Of a stretch of DNA of 64,000 bases, positions 1-11,168 are shown one piece after another. Source of the DNA: Cornus controversa (Eukaryota > Streptophyta > Magnoliopsida > Cornales > Cornaceae); contig CM048851.1 in assembly GCA_026545225.1 (NCBI GenBank), positions 31,371,956 through 31,435,955 on the forward strand, in the 5' to 3' direction. The position numbers and the translations under genes were made by a program. The stretch's first letter is position 1; each line of letters begins with the position of its first letter. Under the pieces are notes generated by a model. That model was not told the DNA's origin. It saw only the letters and a list, made by a program, of their open reading frames with translations, and made no database searches.

Positions 1-2150
1 GGGACTAATTTCTCTCAAAAGTTAGAATAATGTCATTCATCCCAAGTAAAAAATGTCTAAAAGTTAAGACAATGATATTTGGATCTAATAGTTTAAGCTG
101 AATTTTCTTATACGAGAGTTTCTTATCTATTGAATGTATTGGACGACGTCAAAATTTTGATCTATATAAGAAACTCTGGACTTAGATTATTAGGCCACAT
201 AATCTTTATCTTAAAAGTTCTAATAATTTCACTGAACCACTCAATTAATGAATTAGAAGTAAATGATGAAGTCATTAAATTGAAATTTTTGAGCTTCACA
301 TCAGAAACCATAACGAAACTCACCAACTAAATAGAGCGTTGGTTATATACTCAAAGGAAAATAATATTTTCACCGAAATGGTGCATCGAATTGAATTGTG
401 TAATCGAATATCAAATCATTCATGTTCATGATATTCCATTAGAAACCTAACGAGTTCTAGAAGTTAGGTTCAAAGAATATGAAACAAGGGTTGTCCCTCT
501 CACGTTGGCTATAAGAAGCAAAGCCATAAAGAAAAGGTCATCAACCCACCCCCTCATTTTGACAATTTTAATGTCCTTTTCTCACCTATCACCCACAGTC
601 AAAAACCCATTAAGAGAAGGAAAAAAGAAAAAATCTCTCTCTCGCTATATATATATATATATATATAGAGGCATATTTATTCTCTATCATTGAAAATAAA
701 ATATTGTATGCATTGACAAGGGAATGATGTGACTTCACGATCATCAAAACGTCCTTTTCCCATCTATTGTGATTGACTGATTGGCCACTATGCTCCAAAT
801 CAGACCTAATGAACTCAACTATGAAGCAATGATAAAAAAAAAAAAAAACTCAACTCTGAACACCACCTACAAAGCACGATACGGTCAAACAGGCGCCGTG
901 TACACGAATTTAATACAAATACGATTAGAATACGATATGATATGTGTTTATATAGTTAAGAAATATTTAATTTTTTAAAATTATTTTTTAAATATTAGAT
1001 ACGGTTAAGCTACAAAAGAAATACGGCTCGAATATGCGAAATACACCGGGATACGTTTAAAATACGATTGGGACACTTTTCTTGACAAATTTATAATTTT
1101 TTGTTTTATAAAATGGGATTGAAATTGTAATATTAAAAACTTTATAGAATAGAATATAAGGATTATTTTATAATAAAATAAAAATATTTATAAAATTCTC
1201 TTAAAAAAGATAGTGAATTTTTAAATTTTAACTTCTTATATTTTGTATAATTACGTTTACTATATTTATTGTATGGTTGAAGAATAAAAATTAATATTTT
1301 ATGTATAATATTATATATTTATTTATTTGACATATCTTGCCGTGTTCGTATTATATTTTTTTTGAAATTTTTCTCATCGATTGAACACCACTATATAATA
1401 AACTGCAGCAAGAACAACAAATACATATATATAGTGACATGATGATTAAAAAGTTTGATTTCACATATACAGGGTGTTATCAAGCAAAGATTAGAGATAC
1501 ACCACAAATTATATTAAGTCAAATCTGTTACTTAATAATTTCTTTTTTTATGTTAAAATTGAAAAAAATTCATTGCATATTTGTGTGCCGACACACAAAA
1601 TTGAAATTTTTATTAAGCTACATGTCTTAGATGTATTAGCTAGATGACACACTGGTTCTAAAATTCATGTAATCTTTTTTTATCTTTCATTTCATAATTT
1701 TTAAATGCTTAAGAACGAGTTTTCGAAATAAAAAAAGAGTTCATGTCCTTCGAAATTGGATTTAGCATGGCATACTCTTCAAAAAGGAACATTTTGTTTT
1801 GAATTTTTTTAATTTGCATTAATTTGTTATAGATTATGAGATGTTCTAGATAGCTTGACACTGTCTTGTCGAAAAAAATAAAATAAAAAATTATAGGCGT
1901 CAAAACCAAGTTTCAAGGAATCAAAACATGTGAAATTATTCGAACTGATTGGACTTGCAACATTTCTAATAGAGATTTGTGTATCCCTTTTACAAAAAAA
2001 AAATTAAGAATGTAACACTATATAATATAATTAAATTAAAGATTCAATAAAAATTAAAAATTTCTTATTGTAATATTACACCTCCATATAATATATTGTA
2101 CGTTTATTGTATTTTTGTGATAAGATAACGATGAGAACACCCCTAGTGTA
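1..2150. other. Intergenic, no gene seen
   Basis: AT-rich sequence upstream of the kinase gene with no convincing coding region. It holds a (TA)n run near 645-668. Between about 870 and 1080 there is a patch built from repeated AATACGAT-like words, which resembles the interior of an old, unclassified small transposon. The short reading frames here have no recognisable domain. Confidence 0.6.
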
Positions 2151-2154
2151 TGTA

Positions 2155-2162
2155 TGGGCCCA
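2155..2162. promoter_or_regulatory. TGGGCCCA palindrome (site II / TCP-type element)
   Basis: A perfect TGGGCCCA palindrome lies about 400 bp before the kinase ATG, followed closely by GAGCCCAC. TGGGCC/GGGCCCA motifs are known plant site II elements bound by TCP factors and are common in proximal promoters. That it drives this gene is inference; no convincing TATA box was seen. Confidence 0.4.
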
Positions 2163-2297
2163 AGTGAGCCCACCTATTTAGAACCAACCCCGAGATATTC
2201 CTCCCTAAAGCTCGCACGCCTTTGTATGGCAAAAACCATTAAAATACAAACCTCATTCCGATTTTTCAAAGTGTTTTAACTACTTTTCTCTCTCTAA

Positions 2298-2323
2298 CTC
2301 TCTCTCTCTCTCTCTCTCTCTCT
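2298..2323 (+). repeat. (TC)n microsatellite, likely 5' leader
   Basis: A pure TC tract in a wider pyrimidine-rich stretch (2285-2325). CT-rich tracts are typical of plant core promoters and 5' UTRs, so the transcript start of the kinase gene is probably close to here. Confidence 0.7.
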
Positions 2324-2395
2324 AAAGCTAAAGCTGTAAAACACACACACTCCCACCACTTTACATAGCAAAGACGCAACAATTCTCGAGTAGTT

Positions 2396-2578
2396 ATGGG
2401 CAATTGCCGCCCTCCTTTCACACCTCCACCACCATCACCTCTTCCTACTCCCTTACTTTTCTCTCTCCTCTTTCTCTCTCTACTCTCCCATCAATTCTCC
2501 TCTAAAGCCCCCACCTCCCACTCTCATACACAACTTCTGATACAATCTATATATATATATGGGTTATCTGTCTTGTAA
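2396..2578 (+). CDS. Possible upstream ORF overlapping the kinase start
   Basis: A 60-codon frame starts at an ATG with G at -3 and G at +4, a strong plant initiation context. It ends with TAA at 2576-2578, 20 bp inside the kinase CDS and in another frame. The predicted peptide is proline- and serine-rich with no known domain. If the mRNA starts upstream of 2396, as the TC-rich leader suggests, translation here would compete with kinase initiation. It could equally be untranscribed promoter sequence, and peptide function is not implied. Confidence 0.3.
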   Translation: MGNCRPPFTPPPPSPLPTPLLFSLLFLSLLSHQFSSKAPTSHSHTQLLIQSIYIYGLSVL

Positions 2579-4055
2579 TGCGGAGTCTGCGATCGCCACT
2601 TGCGATCCATACTTATCGAAGAAACAGAGGAAGACTCGTAAGAATAAGAAAAAGAAAACATTTGTGATCAGAGAGTTCTCGTACCTTGATCTACGATCAG
2701 CCACCAATGGCTTCTCGTCCGATAGCTTTCTCGGCAAAGGCAGTCACGGCTCCGTCTACAAAGCCGTCCTCCACGACGGCAAGCTCATCGCCGCCGTCAA
2801 GAAGACCACAACGTCGTCGTCAGACACCACCAACTGTAGCGTCAACACTCCTGCGGAGAACGAGATCGAGATTCTCTCCAGAATTCGGAACCCTAGGCTC
2901 GTCAATTTGTTAGGCTTCGGTGTTGATTCCAATGAGAGGAAGTTAATCGTGGTCGAGTTCATGCCAAACGGGTCTTTATACGATTTGCTCCATAATAATA
3001 ATGTCACCAGACCGCCCGGTTGGACTCGGCGAGTCCGGTTCGCGTTACAGGTAGCGAAAGCGGTTCACCACCTGCATTCGTCGAACCCTCCGGTTATTCA
3101 CAGAGACATTAAATCGTCGAATATTTTAATTGACGGTGACTGGAACGCTCGGCTCGGCGACTTCGGCTTGGCTCTGAGGGGACACGTGGAGGACGTTCGC
3201 GTCAAGTGCACACCTCCGGCGGGGACGTTAGGGTATCTCGACCCGAGCTATCTTGCGCCGGGGGATCTTAGCACCAAGAGCGACGTGTTCAGCTTTGGTA
3301 TACTGTTGTTGGAGATGATCAGCGGCCGGAACGCCATTGACATGAACTACAGCCCGCCATCGGTGGTCGACTGGGCGGCAACGCTTATCAAAGGCGGCGA
3401 CTTCGCCGGACTTTGTGACCCGAGGATATCGCGGCAGGTTGACGCAGCGGTGGTACGGCAGCTGGCGGTGTTGGCTGCCAGGTGTGTCAGATCGGCCGCT
3501 GAGAAGAGGCCGGAGATGTCAGCCGTGGTGGATTGCTTAAGAGTTGTCGAGAAGAGAGTGACCTCACCGATTTGGAACAATCTAGGGCGGCGCGTGAGAA
3601 GATTGTCGCCGTCGGTTAAATACGAATCGTTGGATGATAGCACGGAGCCGATCAAAACATCAAGAGTTGGCAGTAGTAGGAGGAACAGGAAAGTATCCAG
3701 TGTTCCGGGTGTAGTGATACCGTGTGATGCGATTAGTAGAAGTAACGATCGTGTGGGTAGATCTAAATCAGTTGGTTCTGTGAGGGAGATGAAGACGACG
3801 ACGCACGATTCGAATTTGGGTGGTAAGAGGAGGGCTGGATTGGCTGTGAAGATGCCTATTGTAAGACTGAGTAAGTCTAGATCAATGGGAATGGTGCAAG
3901 GCACGTGCCTTGGAAACAGTAATGGGTTTATGTTGCAGCTTGTGAGGAATTCTAGTGTTGGTGAATTGGAGGAATCCAAATTGTTAATGGAATTGGAGTC
4001 TTGGGTTGAAGAGCCCAAGAAGAAGATAGATGAGAAAAGGTTAATTTTAACCTAA
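2559..4055 (+). CDS. Receptor-like cytoplasmic Ser/Thr kinase (RLCK), intronless
   Basis: 498 residues with one protein kinase domain (about 52-335) and no ectodomain or membrane segment, so it is a cytoplasmic RLCK. Visible motifs: glycine loop LGKGSHGSVY (58-67), catalytic lysine K81, alpha-C glutamate probably E102, HRDIKSSN (181-188), DFG (201-203), GTLGYLDPSY activation segment (222-231), DVFSFG (242-247) and the late arginine R317. All catalytic residues are present, so it should be active. The N terminus MGYLSC has glycine 2 and cysteine 6, compatible with lipid anchoring at the plasma membrane, followed by a very basic stretch (21-34). The tail (about 336-498) is Ser/Arg-rich and may be phosphorylated. 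The overall form resembles the Arabidopsis At3g51990/At5g23170 group, related to the CRINKLY4-like RLCKs; that placement is from memory. The start is the ATG immediately preceding this conserved-looking N terminus. Confidence 0.93.
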   Translation: MGYLSCNAESAIATCDPYLSKKQRKTRKNKKKKTFVIREFSYLDLRSATNGFSSDSFLGKGSHGSVYKAVLHDGKLIAAVKKTTTSSSDTTNCSVNTPAENEIEILSRIRNPRLVNLLGFGVDSNERKLIVVEFMPNGSLYDLLHNNNVTRPPGWTRRVRFALQVAKAVHHLHSSNPPVIHRDIKSSNILIDGDWNARLGDFGLALRGHVEDVRVKCTPPAGTLGYLDPSYLAPGDLSTKSDVFSFGILLLEMISGRNAIDMNYSPPSVVDWAATLIKGGDFAGLCDPRISRQVDAAVVRQLAVLAARCVRSAAEKRPEMSAVVDCLRVVEKRVTSPIWNNLGRRVRRLSPSVKYESLDDSTEPIKTSRVGSSRRNRKVSSVPGVVIPCDAISRSNDRVGRSKSVGSVREMKTTTHDSNLGGKRRAGLAVKMPIVRLSKSRSMGMVQGTCLGNSNGFMLQLVRNSSVGELEESKLLMELESWVEEPKKKIDEKRLILT

Positions 4056-4117
4056 AATGAAACAATATTTTGGGCAATAACTCAGTTTTTACTTACACAA
4101 AACTGGATGTTGTAACA

Positions 4118-4120
<3 letters not shown>

Positions 4121-4156
<36 letters not shown>
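4121..4156. repeat. (AT)n microsatellite
   Basis: Pure AT dinucleotide run in the probable 3' flank of the kinase gene. It marks the left edge of the duplicated region that follows. Confidence 0.85.
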
Positions 4157-4161
<5 letters not shown>

Positions 4162-4164
4162 CAT

Positions 4165-5306
4165 ATTGCAATTGATGCATTGGATCATTGTAGCAATCAG
4201 TAGGATTCATTGTTATCATATATCATTATAATTTTTTTAGGGAAACTGATAGTCCAAACCAAGGCATGTTATTTTCTGTTTTTTTACATGGTCTTGTTAA
4301 ATGCATTGGATCATTGTACTAATTATATATTTTTTTTTACTTAATTATTTATCTTCGTAAAAGTTTTGAGTTGGTCAAGTATTTGAACGCGCATTGTAAC
4401 TTTTAACATTTATTTTGCACAAATAATGAAGATAAACTTTGACACAATGGTAAAATTGATCTATTTTGACAAGTCACGGATTTAAGAAACGAAAACTCCT
4501 TCTTCGTATAAGGAAATGAAACTGCATACATTTTACTCTTTTTAAGACTCACAATACCGCTCGGCATTGAATTTGTCATTCGATGTACAAGCAGTGTCAA
4601 ATGTTATGAATGCAGTTGATTTAACTCTCCTAGTTTTGATTAATGGTGTGTAATAATGAATGGAACAGCAAAGTTTGAATATGCAACATTAATAGATGCA
4701 GTATTAATTTGGTGACACATGAAAAGGGCATTGAGAAAATTTGGTAATAGTTAATAAAAGCTAGTCTTCTGTTATGTGCAGTAGGTACAACATGACTTGC
4801 TTGTGACTTGTGAGTCTTTGGGCATTATTAATGCCTGTCTGTGTGCTATTTTTGAGGGTTAAATACAATAATTTCTTCTTAAATAAAATAGTTACTCATT
4901 TTCCTATATTTGTAAAATAGTTACACTCACTTTCTTTCAACACATTAAAATGATTATTATGTTCCCATTATTTGAAAATGGTTGTTCTTTACCATTTATA
5001 AAATAGAAAGCATTTTTATCAATTTTTGAACAAGAATGAGGTAAGTGTAACTTTTTTACAAACATAAAACATGTATATAATTAGAACAAATCACAGAGAA
5101 GGTTAGTGTATTTAACCTTATTTTCAATCACAAGTTTGGTGCCTTCACCGTTCCTGTTGGATTGTACTGTTGGTCAAGTTCTATATATTCTCCAAAAATC
5201 ATTCCTCTTCTCATCAATGCTAGCTTATGGATTTATTCTACTACTTTGTCTTCAAGTAATATTAACTATATGTTTTTACTAGCATTCTACTACCTTTGTC
5301 TTCAAG

Positions 5307-5340
<34 letters not shown>
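4165..5340 (+). repeat. Segmental duplication, unit 1
   Basis: First of four related blocks downstream of the kinase. It shares long colinear stretches with 5353-6160, 7391-8060 and 12754-13660, for example the words ATTAATAGATGCAGTATTAA and GTTGGTCAAGTTCT. It keeps the extra 4165-4640 segment that is otherwise found only in unit 4. The junction at 4645-4660 lacks about 45 bp present in units 2 and 4. No coding capacity is evident. It carries one foldback MITE (4855-5119). Confidence 0.8.
4855..5119. mobile_element. Foldback MITE (GGGTTAAATAC family), unit 1 copy
   Basis: Ends read AGGGTTAAATAC and its complement GTATTTAACC, with arms of about 80 bp that pair imperfectly. The same element sits at the same place in units 2 and 3 and is absent from unit 4. 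It has no coding capacity. Confidence 0.75.
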
Positions 5341-5667
5341 GTAATACCTTGTACAAGCAATGTCAAATGTTATGAATGCAGTTAATTTGACTCTCCTAGT
5401 TTTGATTAATGGTGTGTTTAATTGTAAAGACACAAACTTGGTTCAAATGGGAACAGTGCAATAATGAATGGAATCAGCAGAGTTTGAATATGCAACATTA
5501 ATAGATGCAGTATTAATTTGGTGGCATATGAAAAGGGCATTGAGAAAATTTGGTAATAGTTAATAAAAGCTAGTCTTCTGTTATGTGCAGTAGGGACAAC
5601 ATGACTTGCTTGAGACTTGTGAGTCTTTGGGTATTATTAATGCCTGTCTGTATGCTTAATTATTTTT

Positions 5668-5925
5668 TAGGGTTAAATACAGTAACCTCTTTTCAAGTTT
5701 GGTCTAATTACACACAGATTTTACATTTATAAAATAGTTACATTCATCTTCATTCAACAATCATTATGTTTTCATTATTTGAAAATGATTGTTCCTTACC
5801 ATTTATAAAATGAAAAGCATTTTAATCAATTTTTTGACAAGAGGGAGGTGAGTGTAACTTTTTTACAGACATAACACGTGTATAATTAGAGTAAATCACA
5901 AAAAATGTCAGTGTATTTAACCCTA
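5668..5925. mobile_element. Foldback MITE (GGGTTAAATAC family), unit 2 copy
   Basis: Same inverted-repeat element and same insertion site as in units 1 and 3, so it was copied with the block and is not an independent insertion. Confidence 0.75.
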
Positions 5926-7286
5926 TTTTCAATCACAAGTTTGGTGCCTAAACTGTTCCTGTTGGATTGTAACTGTTGGTCAAGTTCTGTATATTCTCCA
6001 AAAATCATTCCTCTTCTCATCAATGCTAGCTTATGGGTTTATTCTACTACTTTGTCTTCAATATATATATATATTAATTACTTGTTGACAAAGGTAGTAG
6101 AATTCTACTACCTTTGTCTACAAGTAATTAATATATATATATATATATGTTTTCTAAAACTACCATTCCCTGACTGACTTGCCCAAATGTGGTCCAGACG
6201 TCCAGTGTCATCTCCATTTCAGTCCTGGTCTGCATTCATGGTGTTGTTTATGTTGGGATGATAATAAGGTTTTTGTTAGTGTGTGTGTGAAAGCTGGGGA
6301 GGTTACCAACTTGTGTGGTGTTCTGGGGTGATAAACAATAGCCAAAAATTTCTTAGTTTCTATCCACTACCTAAGGTGCTTGTCATTTTCATCATTTATA
6401 TTAAATTTGAGGGTGATAAACATCAAGCATATATATATATATATATATGTTTATTTTTTCCGGAAGGTTAAGCAATTATATATGTATGTTTTCATCTTAA
6501 AATTGTATAATATTTTATTTTCATATATTTTATCCAATACTTCAAAAAATAGATTTAATTCATTAGTTGGAAATAAAAATGGACTTTAATTACCAAATCC
6601 TTTGTGATTGTTTGCTTTCCGGCCTCAATTTTTCATTCACATGATCATCACATCCATCAGCTTTACAACCTCTTTTTTCAAAGATAGTAACAGATTATAA
6701 TTATTTGTTATTTTATCGCTCAATATTCATTTGATGATGCTTAAAGCCATGATAATTAAGCATATGTACTTGTAAGTCTTCTGAAATAAAATGATGGCAT
6801 GAAAAGTTGATTATGATGGATATTTATTGTTCAAATATCATCACTTTCAAAATATATATATATATATATATATATATTTAATGTTCCAACTATATATCAT
6901 CACTTGAATGACTGGAAATCACTTGTTGATCCACTAGTATTCATTACCTTTTCTTATTCCCAAGTAGCAGTGAAATTGACTTACCGGTATTTGATGGTTG
7001 GGAAAAATGAAAATGAAAAGCAGAAGGAGAAGGGTAGGGAAAGGAAAGGGAAAAGATGTTTCCACCCTTGTTTAGTACGCAAGAATGGAGGTAGAATGTA
7101 ATCTGATTTTTTTACTATCATTTGTTATGCTATATTAGAAATGGAATAATCATTTCATTTGTTCATTCGGAATACTCATTCCAACAAAACCATTCATCTT
7201 CTTGAGTTATGAAATGACCATTTTATTCCCATTTATTATTAAAAGCATCATCTCCCTCTTCATTAATTTCTCTCTCTTTTACGAAT

Positions 7287-7386
7287 GAAGAGTGCTAGGG
7301 ACAATTGCTTAAGCGACTGTCCTTCCACAATCGCTCTATTCATTGGTTGAAAGCAGTCAAAGTAATTAATGTTTTTTTATTTTTTT
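7287..7386. mobile_element. Truncated left end of a Mutator-type MITE
   Basis: About 100 bp matching the left end of the complete element at 9630-10168 (AGTGCTAGGGAC onward), preceded by the same TTTACGAAT flank. It is cut off at the unit 2/unit 3 junction, so it records the duplication breakpoint. Confidence 0.75.
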
Positions 7387-7599
7387 TGTGTAATAATGAA
7401 TGGAATCAGCAGAGTTTGAATATGCAACATTAATAGATGCAGTATTAATTTGGTGACATATGAAAAGGGCATTGAGAAAATTTGGTAATAGTTAATAAAA
7501 GCTAGTCTTCTGTTATGTGCAGTAGGTACAACATGACTTGCTTGTGACTTGTGAGTCATTGGGTATTATTAATGCGTGTCTGTATGCCTAATTATTTTT

Positions 7600-7866
7600 T
7601 AGGGTTAAATACAGTAACTCTTCTCAAGTTTGGTCTAATTACACACATATATTATATTTATAAAATAGTTACACTCACTTTCCTTCAACACATTAAAATG
7701 ATCATTATGTCTCTATTATTTGAAAATGGTTGTTCCTTACCATTTATAAAATGGAAAGCATTTTAGTCAATTTTTGAACAAGAGGAAGGTGAGTGTAACT
7801 TTTTTACAAACATAACACGTGTATAATTAGAGCAAATCATAGGAAAGGTCAATGTATTTAACCCTA
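7600..7866. mobile_element. Foldback MITE (GGGTTAAATAC family), unit 3 copy
   Basis: Third copy of the element, flanked by TATTTT on both sides. Unit 4 has an uninterrupted AAATTATTTTCAATC at the same position (13486-13500), which is the empty site. That supports mobility and the TATTTT duplication. Confidence 0.8.
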
Positions 7867-8066
7867 TTTTCAATCATAAGTTTGGTGCCTACACTGTTCC
7901 TGTTGGATTGTAACTGTTGGTCAAGTTCTGTATATTCTCCAAAAATCATTCTCATCAATGCTAGCTTATGGATTTATTCTACTACTTTGTCTTCAAGTAA
8001 TATATATATATATATATGTTTTTACTAGCATTCTACTACCTTTGTCTTCAAGTAATATTAACTATA

Positions 8067-8359
8067 GTACAACACTTACCTGCTCACCGGTTTGATCTTA
8101 TTCACTCCTGACCGCTGATGTGTTCCAATAAAAAATGAACACATCAGCTTTAATTACAAAATTAAATTTAAAATACAATAAATAAGTATAATAAATAAGG
8201 TTTAAAATGTAATAAATAAATATAATAAATGAGATTGACCTCATTTATTATACTTATTTATTACACTTTAAAACTGATGTGTTTATTTTTTATTGGAACA
8301 CATCAGTGATCAAGAAGGCTCACCTACACACTGATAAGATGAGTAGGTAAGTATTGTCC
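8067..8359. mobile_element. Mutator-type MITE with 9 bp target duplication
   Basis: 293 bp foldback element. The ends GTACAACACTTACCTGCTC and the complement of AGTAGGTAAGTATTGTCC match at about 18 of 22 positions. Inner arms built on CTGATGTGTTCCAATAAAAA also pair. It is flanked by a perfect 9 bp direct repeat TTAACTATA (8058-8066 and 8360-8368). Unit 1 has a single TTAACTATA at 5262-5270 in the same context, an unoccupied paralogous site. A 9 bp duplication points to the Mutator superfamily. No transposase is encoded, so it is non-autonomous. Confidence 0.88.
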
Positions 8360-8691
8360 TTAACTATATATGTTTTTACTACCTATATATATAGTTATAT
8401 ATGTTTTCTAAAACTAGCATTCCCTGACTGGCTTGCCCAAATGTGGTCCAGACGTCCAGTGTCATCTCCATTTCAGTCCTGGTCTGTATTCATGGTGTTT
8501 TTATTTATGAATATGTTGGGATGATAATAAGGTTTTTGTTAGTGTGAGTGTGAAAGCTGGGGAGGGTTACCAACTTGTGTGGTGTTCTGGGGTGATAAAC
8601 AATAGCCAAAAATTTCTGAGTTTCTATCCACTACGTAAGGTGCTTGTCATTTTCATCATTTAAATTAAATTTGAGGTGATAAACATCAAGC

Positions 8692-8723
<32 letters not shown>

Positions 8724-9137
8724 ATATATATATATATGTTTATTTTTTCCGGAAGGTTAAGCAATTATATATGTATGTTTTCATCTTAAATTTGTATAAT
8801 ATTTTATTTTCATATATTTTATCCAATACTTCAAAAAATACCTTTAATTCATTAGTTGGAAATAAAAATGGACTTTAATTATCAAAATCCTTTGTGATTG
8901 TTTGCTTTCCGGCCTCAATTTTTCATTCACATGATCATCACATCCATCGGCTTTACAACCTTTTTTTTCAAAGATTAGTAACAGATTATAATTATTTGTT
9001 ATTTATCGCTCAATATTCATTTGATGATGCTTAAAGCTATGATAATTAAGCATATGTACTTGTAAGTCTTCTGAAATAAAATGATGGCATGAAAAGTTGA
9101 TTATGATGGATATTTAGTGTTCCAATATCATCACTTT

Positions 9138-9182
<45 letters not shown>

Positions 9183-9629
9183 GATGAATATTTAATGTTC
9201 CAACTATATATATATATATATATATTATGATGAATATTTAATGTTCCAACTATATACATCACTTGTTGATCCACTAGTATTCAGCTCATTTGCTTATACC
9301 CAAGTATAGCAGTGAAATGACTTGCCGGTTTTTGGTGGTTGGGAAAATGAAAATGAAAATGAAAAGCAGGAGAAGGGCAGGGAAAGGGAAGGGAAGAAAT
9401 GATTTCGCGCTTGTTTGGTACGCAATAATAGAGGTAGAATGTCATCTAATTTTTTTACTATCATTTGTTGTGCTATATTAGAAATGGAATAACCATTCCA
9501 GTTATCCCTTTCAAAAGTTTATTCGAATAAAACAATTCATCTTCTTGAATTATGAAATGATCATTACATTCTCATTTATTATTAAAAGTATCATCTCCCT
9601 CTTCATTAATTTCTTCCTCTTTTACGAAT

Positions 9630-10168
9630 ATGGAGTGCTAGGGACAGTTCCTTCCACAGTCGCTCTATTCATTGGTGGAAAACAATTAGAGTAATTAATG
9701 TTTTTTTGTGTAATAAATGTCATACTTTTTCATCCAACAAAATACCCTCCTAATTTTAAAATATTTACACTAGTGCCATCAACAAACAAATAAAACTATT
9801 GTAACAAAAAAAAAATTAATAATAATTTTTTATATTAATCTATATACTTATTATAATCATTTTCTATATAATTTTTTTAAATTTGTAATTAATTAGTATA
9901 TAAAAATACTTTTGAATCTTGGTTTCTAATTTAGTTAAATAATATAATTTTCTTTTAAAATTGAAAAATCACTTTATGACCCTTATAGTTTTATTTGTTT
10001 GTTTATGGCACTAGTGTAAATATGTTAAAACTAGAAGGTCATTTTGTTGGACGAAAAAGTAGGATATTTATTACACAAAAATGCATTAATTATTCTGATT
10101 GGTTTCTACCAATGAATAGAGTGATTGCGGAAGTACAGTCGTCTAAGCGATTGTCCCTAGCGCTCCTC
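9630..10168. mobile_element. Complete Mutator-type MITE, TTTACGAAT target duplication
   Basis: 539 bp with ends GGAGTGCTAGGGAC and its near complement GTCCCTAGCGCTCC, and arms of roughly 170 bp around an AT-rich centre. A perfect 9 bp repeat TTTACGAAT flanks it (9621-9629 and 10169-10177), as expected for the Mutator superfamily. Related copies lie at 7287-7386 (truncated) and 15662-16592. It has no coding capacity. Confidence 0.85.
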
Positions 10169-10188
10169 TTTACGAATACGTTTACAAT

Positions 10189-10784
10189 AGGGGTGCAACT
10201 TGAGTTGGGCAACCCGAACCCAACCTGAGCCCAGCCTGATTTTTTACGGGCTTGGGCAACTATTGTTACAATTAGGGTTGAGCTTGGGTTGAAAAATCTC
10301 AACCCGAACTTAATTAGGGTTGGGCTTGGGTTGAGGTGCCAACAACCCAAACCCGAATTGTAATATTATTTTTATACATATTTTTTATTTTAAATATATT
10401 ATATATAATATTCAAATTATGATAATCTTTTTTCTTTTCAACTTCCTTTATTTAAATCTTAATTTATTTTATATTAACACTTTGGATAATTAATTTCCTA
10501 AAAATTTATTTGTAATTTTTTAGAAATTTGCATTAAGTTCTTAATTTTTTTTGTGTTTAAGAGTAATCTAATGTGAAATTTATTAAAGATCACTTTAAAA
10601 TTTCAATATGGGATTAGTGATATAAATAACCCGAATTAACCTGACTTTTTAATCCAAGTTTAAAATTTTAAGGATAGGTTGGGCTATGGTTGAGTAGTTA
10701 GGGTTAGGGTAAAATATTTCATATGTAGGGTTGAGCCCGAGTTATACATCTAATCCACCCAACCTATCTGAGTTGCAGCTCTAG
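10189..10784. mobile_element. hAT-like element filled with CAACCCGA/GGGTTGGG motifs
   Basis: Starts AGGGGTGCAACT and ends AGTTGCAGCTCT, with imperfect terminal inverted repeats. It is flanked by 8 bp repeats differing at one base (TTTACAAT 10181-10188, TCTACAAT 10785-10792), typical of hAT insertions. Both subterminal regions are dense with variants of GGGTTGGGC and CAACCCGA. It is non-coding and therefore non-autonomous. Confidence 0.7.
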
Positions 10785-10921
10785 TCTACAATACACCCGG
10801 TGTAAATATACCGGGTGAATCTGGATCGTGCATATATAACACGTGCGATAAGTTTCATTACGCGTGTACAACAGGAACAATCCAGATTAACTCGATGAAT
10901 TTACACCGGGTGTATTATAGA
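10785..10921. mobile_element. Small foldback element (CACCCGGTGTAAAT ends)
   Basis: 137 bp whose ends TCTACAATACACCCGGTG and the complement of CACCGGGTGTATTATAGA match over about 23 bp with one difference, so it can fold into a long stem. The neighbouring hAT-like element seems to have inserted exactly at its left edge. No coding content. Confidence 0.7.
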
Positions 10922-11102
10922 TCTTCTCATCTTTTACAACTCACTCCATATATATATATATATATTTAATAAGTAGATAGAGTTCATTTCTCTCTTTCCT
11001 ATATATATGAAAAAGTATAGCATATTGGAAGATACTATTACCATTTCATTCTTACATCATTCTCTGTCTACAGCCAAACATTAAAATAAGAATGATCATT
11101 TC

Positions 11103-11168
11103 ATTATATTCTCATTCTCATTCTCATTCTCATTCCCATTCCATCTCATTCCCATTCCATTTCATTCC
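11103..11168. repeat. (CATTCT)n/(CATTCC)n hexamer array
   Basis: Short tandem hexamers running into GCGTACCAAAC. This is likely the subterminal low-complexity part of the element reported at 9411-11182. Confidence 0.7.

Larger units (their letters stand above)
5350..7386 (+). repeat. Segmental duplication, unit 2
   Basis: Tandem copy of the block that is repeated as unit 3. It matches unit 3 from about 5461 to the junction at 7387. The shared stretches include the non-coding blocks near 6160-6600 (for example GTGGTCCAGACGTCC) and 6900-7260. It ends inside a truncated Mutator-type MITE (7287-7386). No open frame with a recognisable domain is present. Confidence 0.85.
7387..9720 (+). repeat. 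Segmental duplication, unit 3
   Basis: Head-to-tail copy of unit 2, starting abruptly at GTGTAATAATGAATGG and running through the same blocks to the left part of the Mutator-type MITE at 9630. Differences from unit 2 include a 293 bp MITE at 8067-8359 and longer (TA)n tracts (8694-8738, 9138-9179, 9207-9224). No gene is seen. Confidence 0.85.

Noticed and set aside
2686-2913. 75-codon plus-strand frame overlapping the kinase
   Set aside because: Out-of-frame shadow of the kinase N-lobe.
3347-4018. 223-codon minus-strand frame inside the kinase gene
   Set aside because: A shadow of the GC-richer kinase CDS. It has no domain, and the plus-strand frame has every kinase motif.
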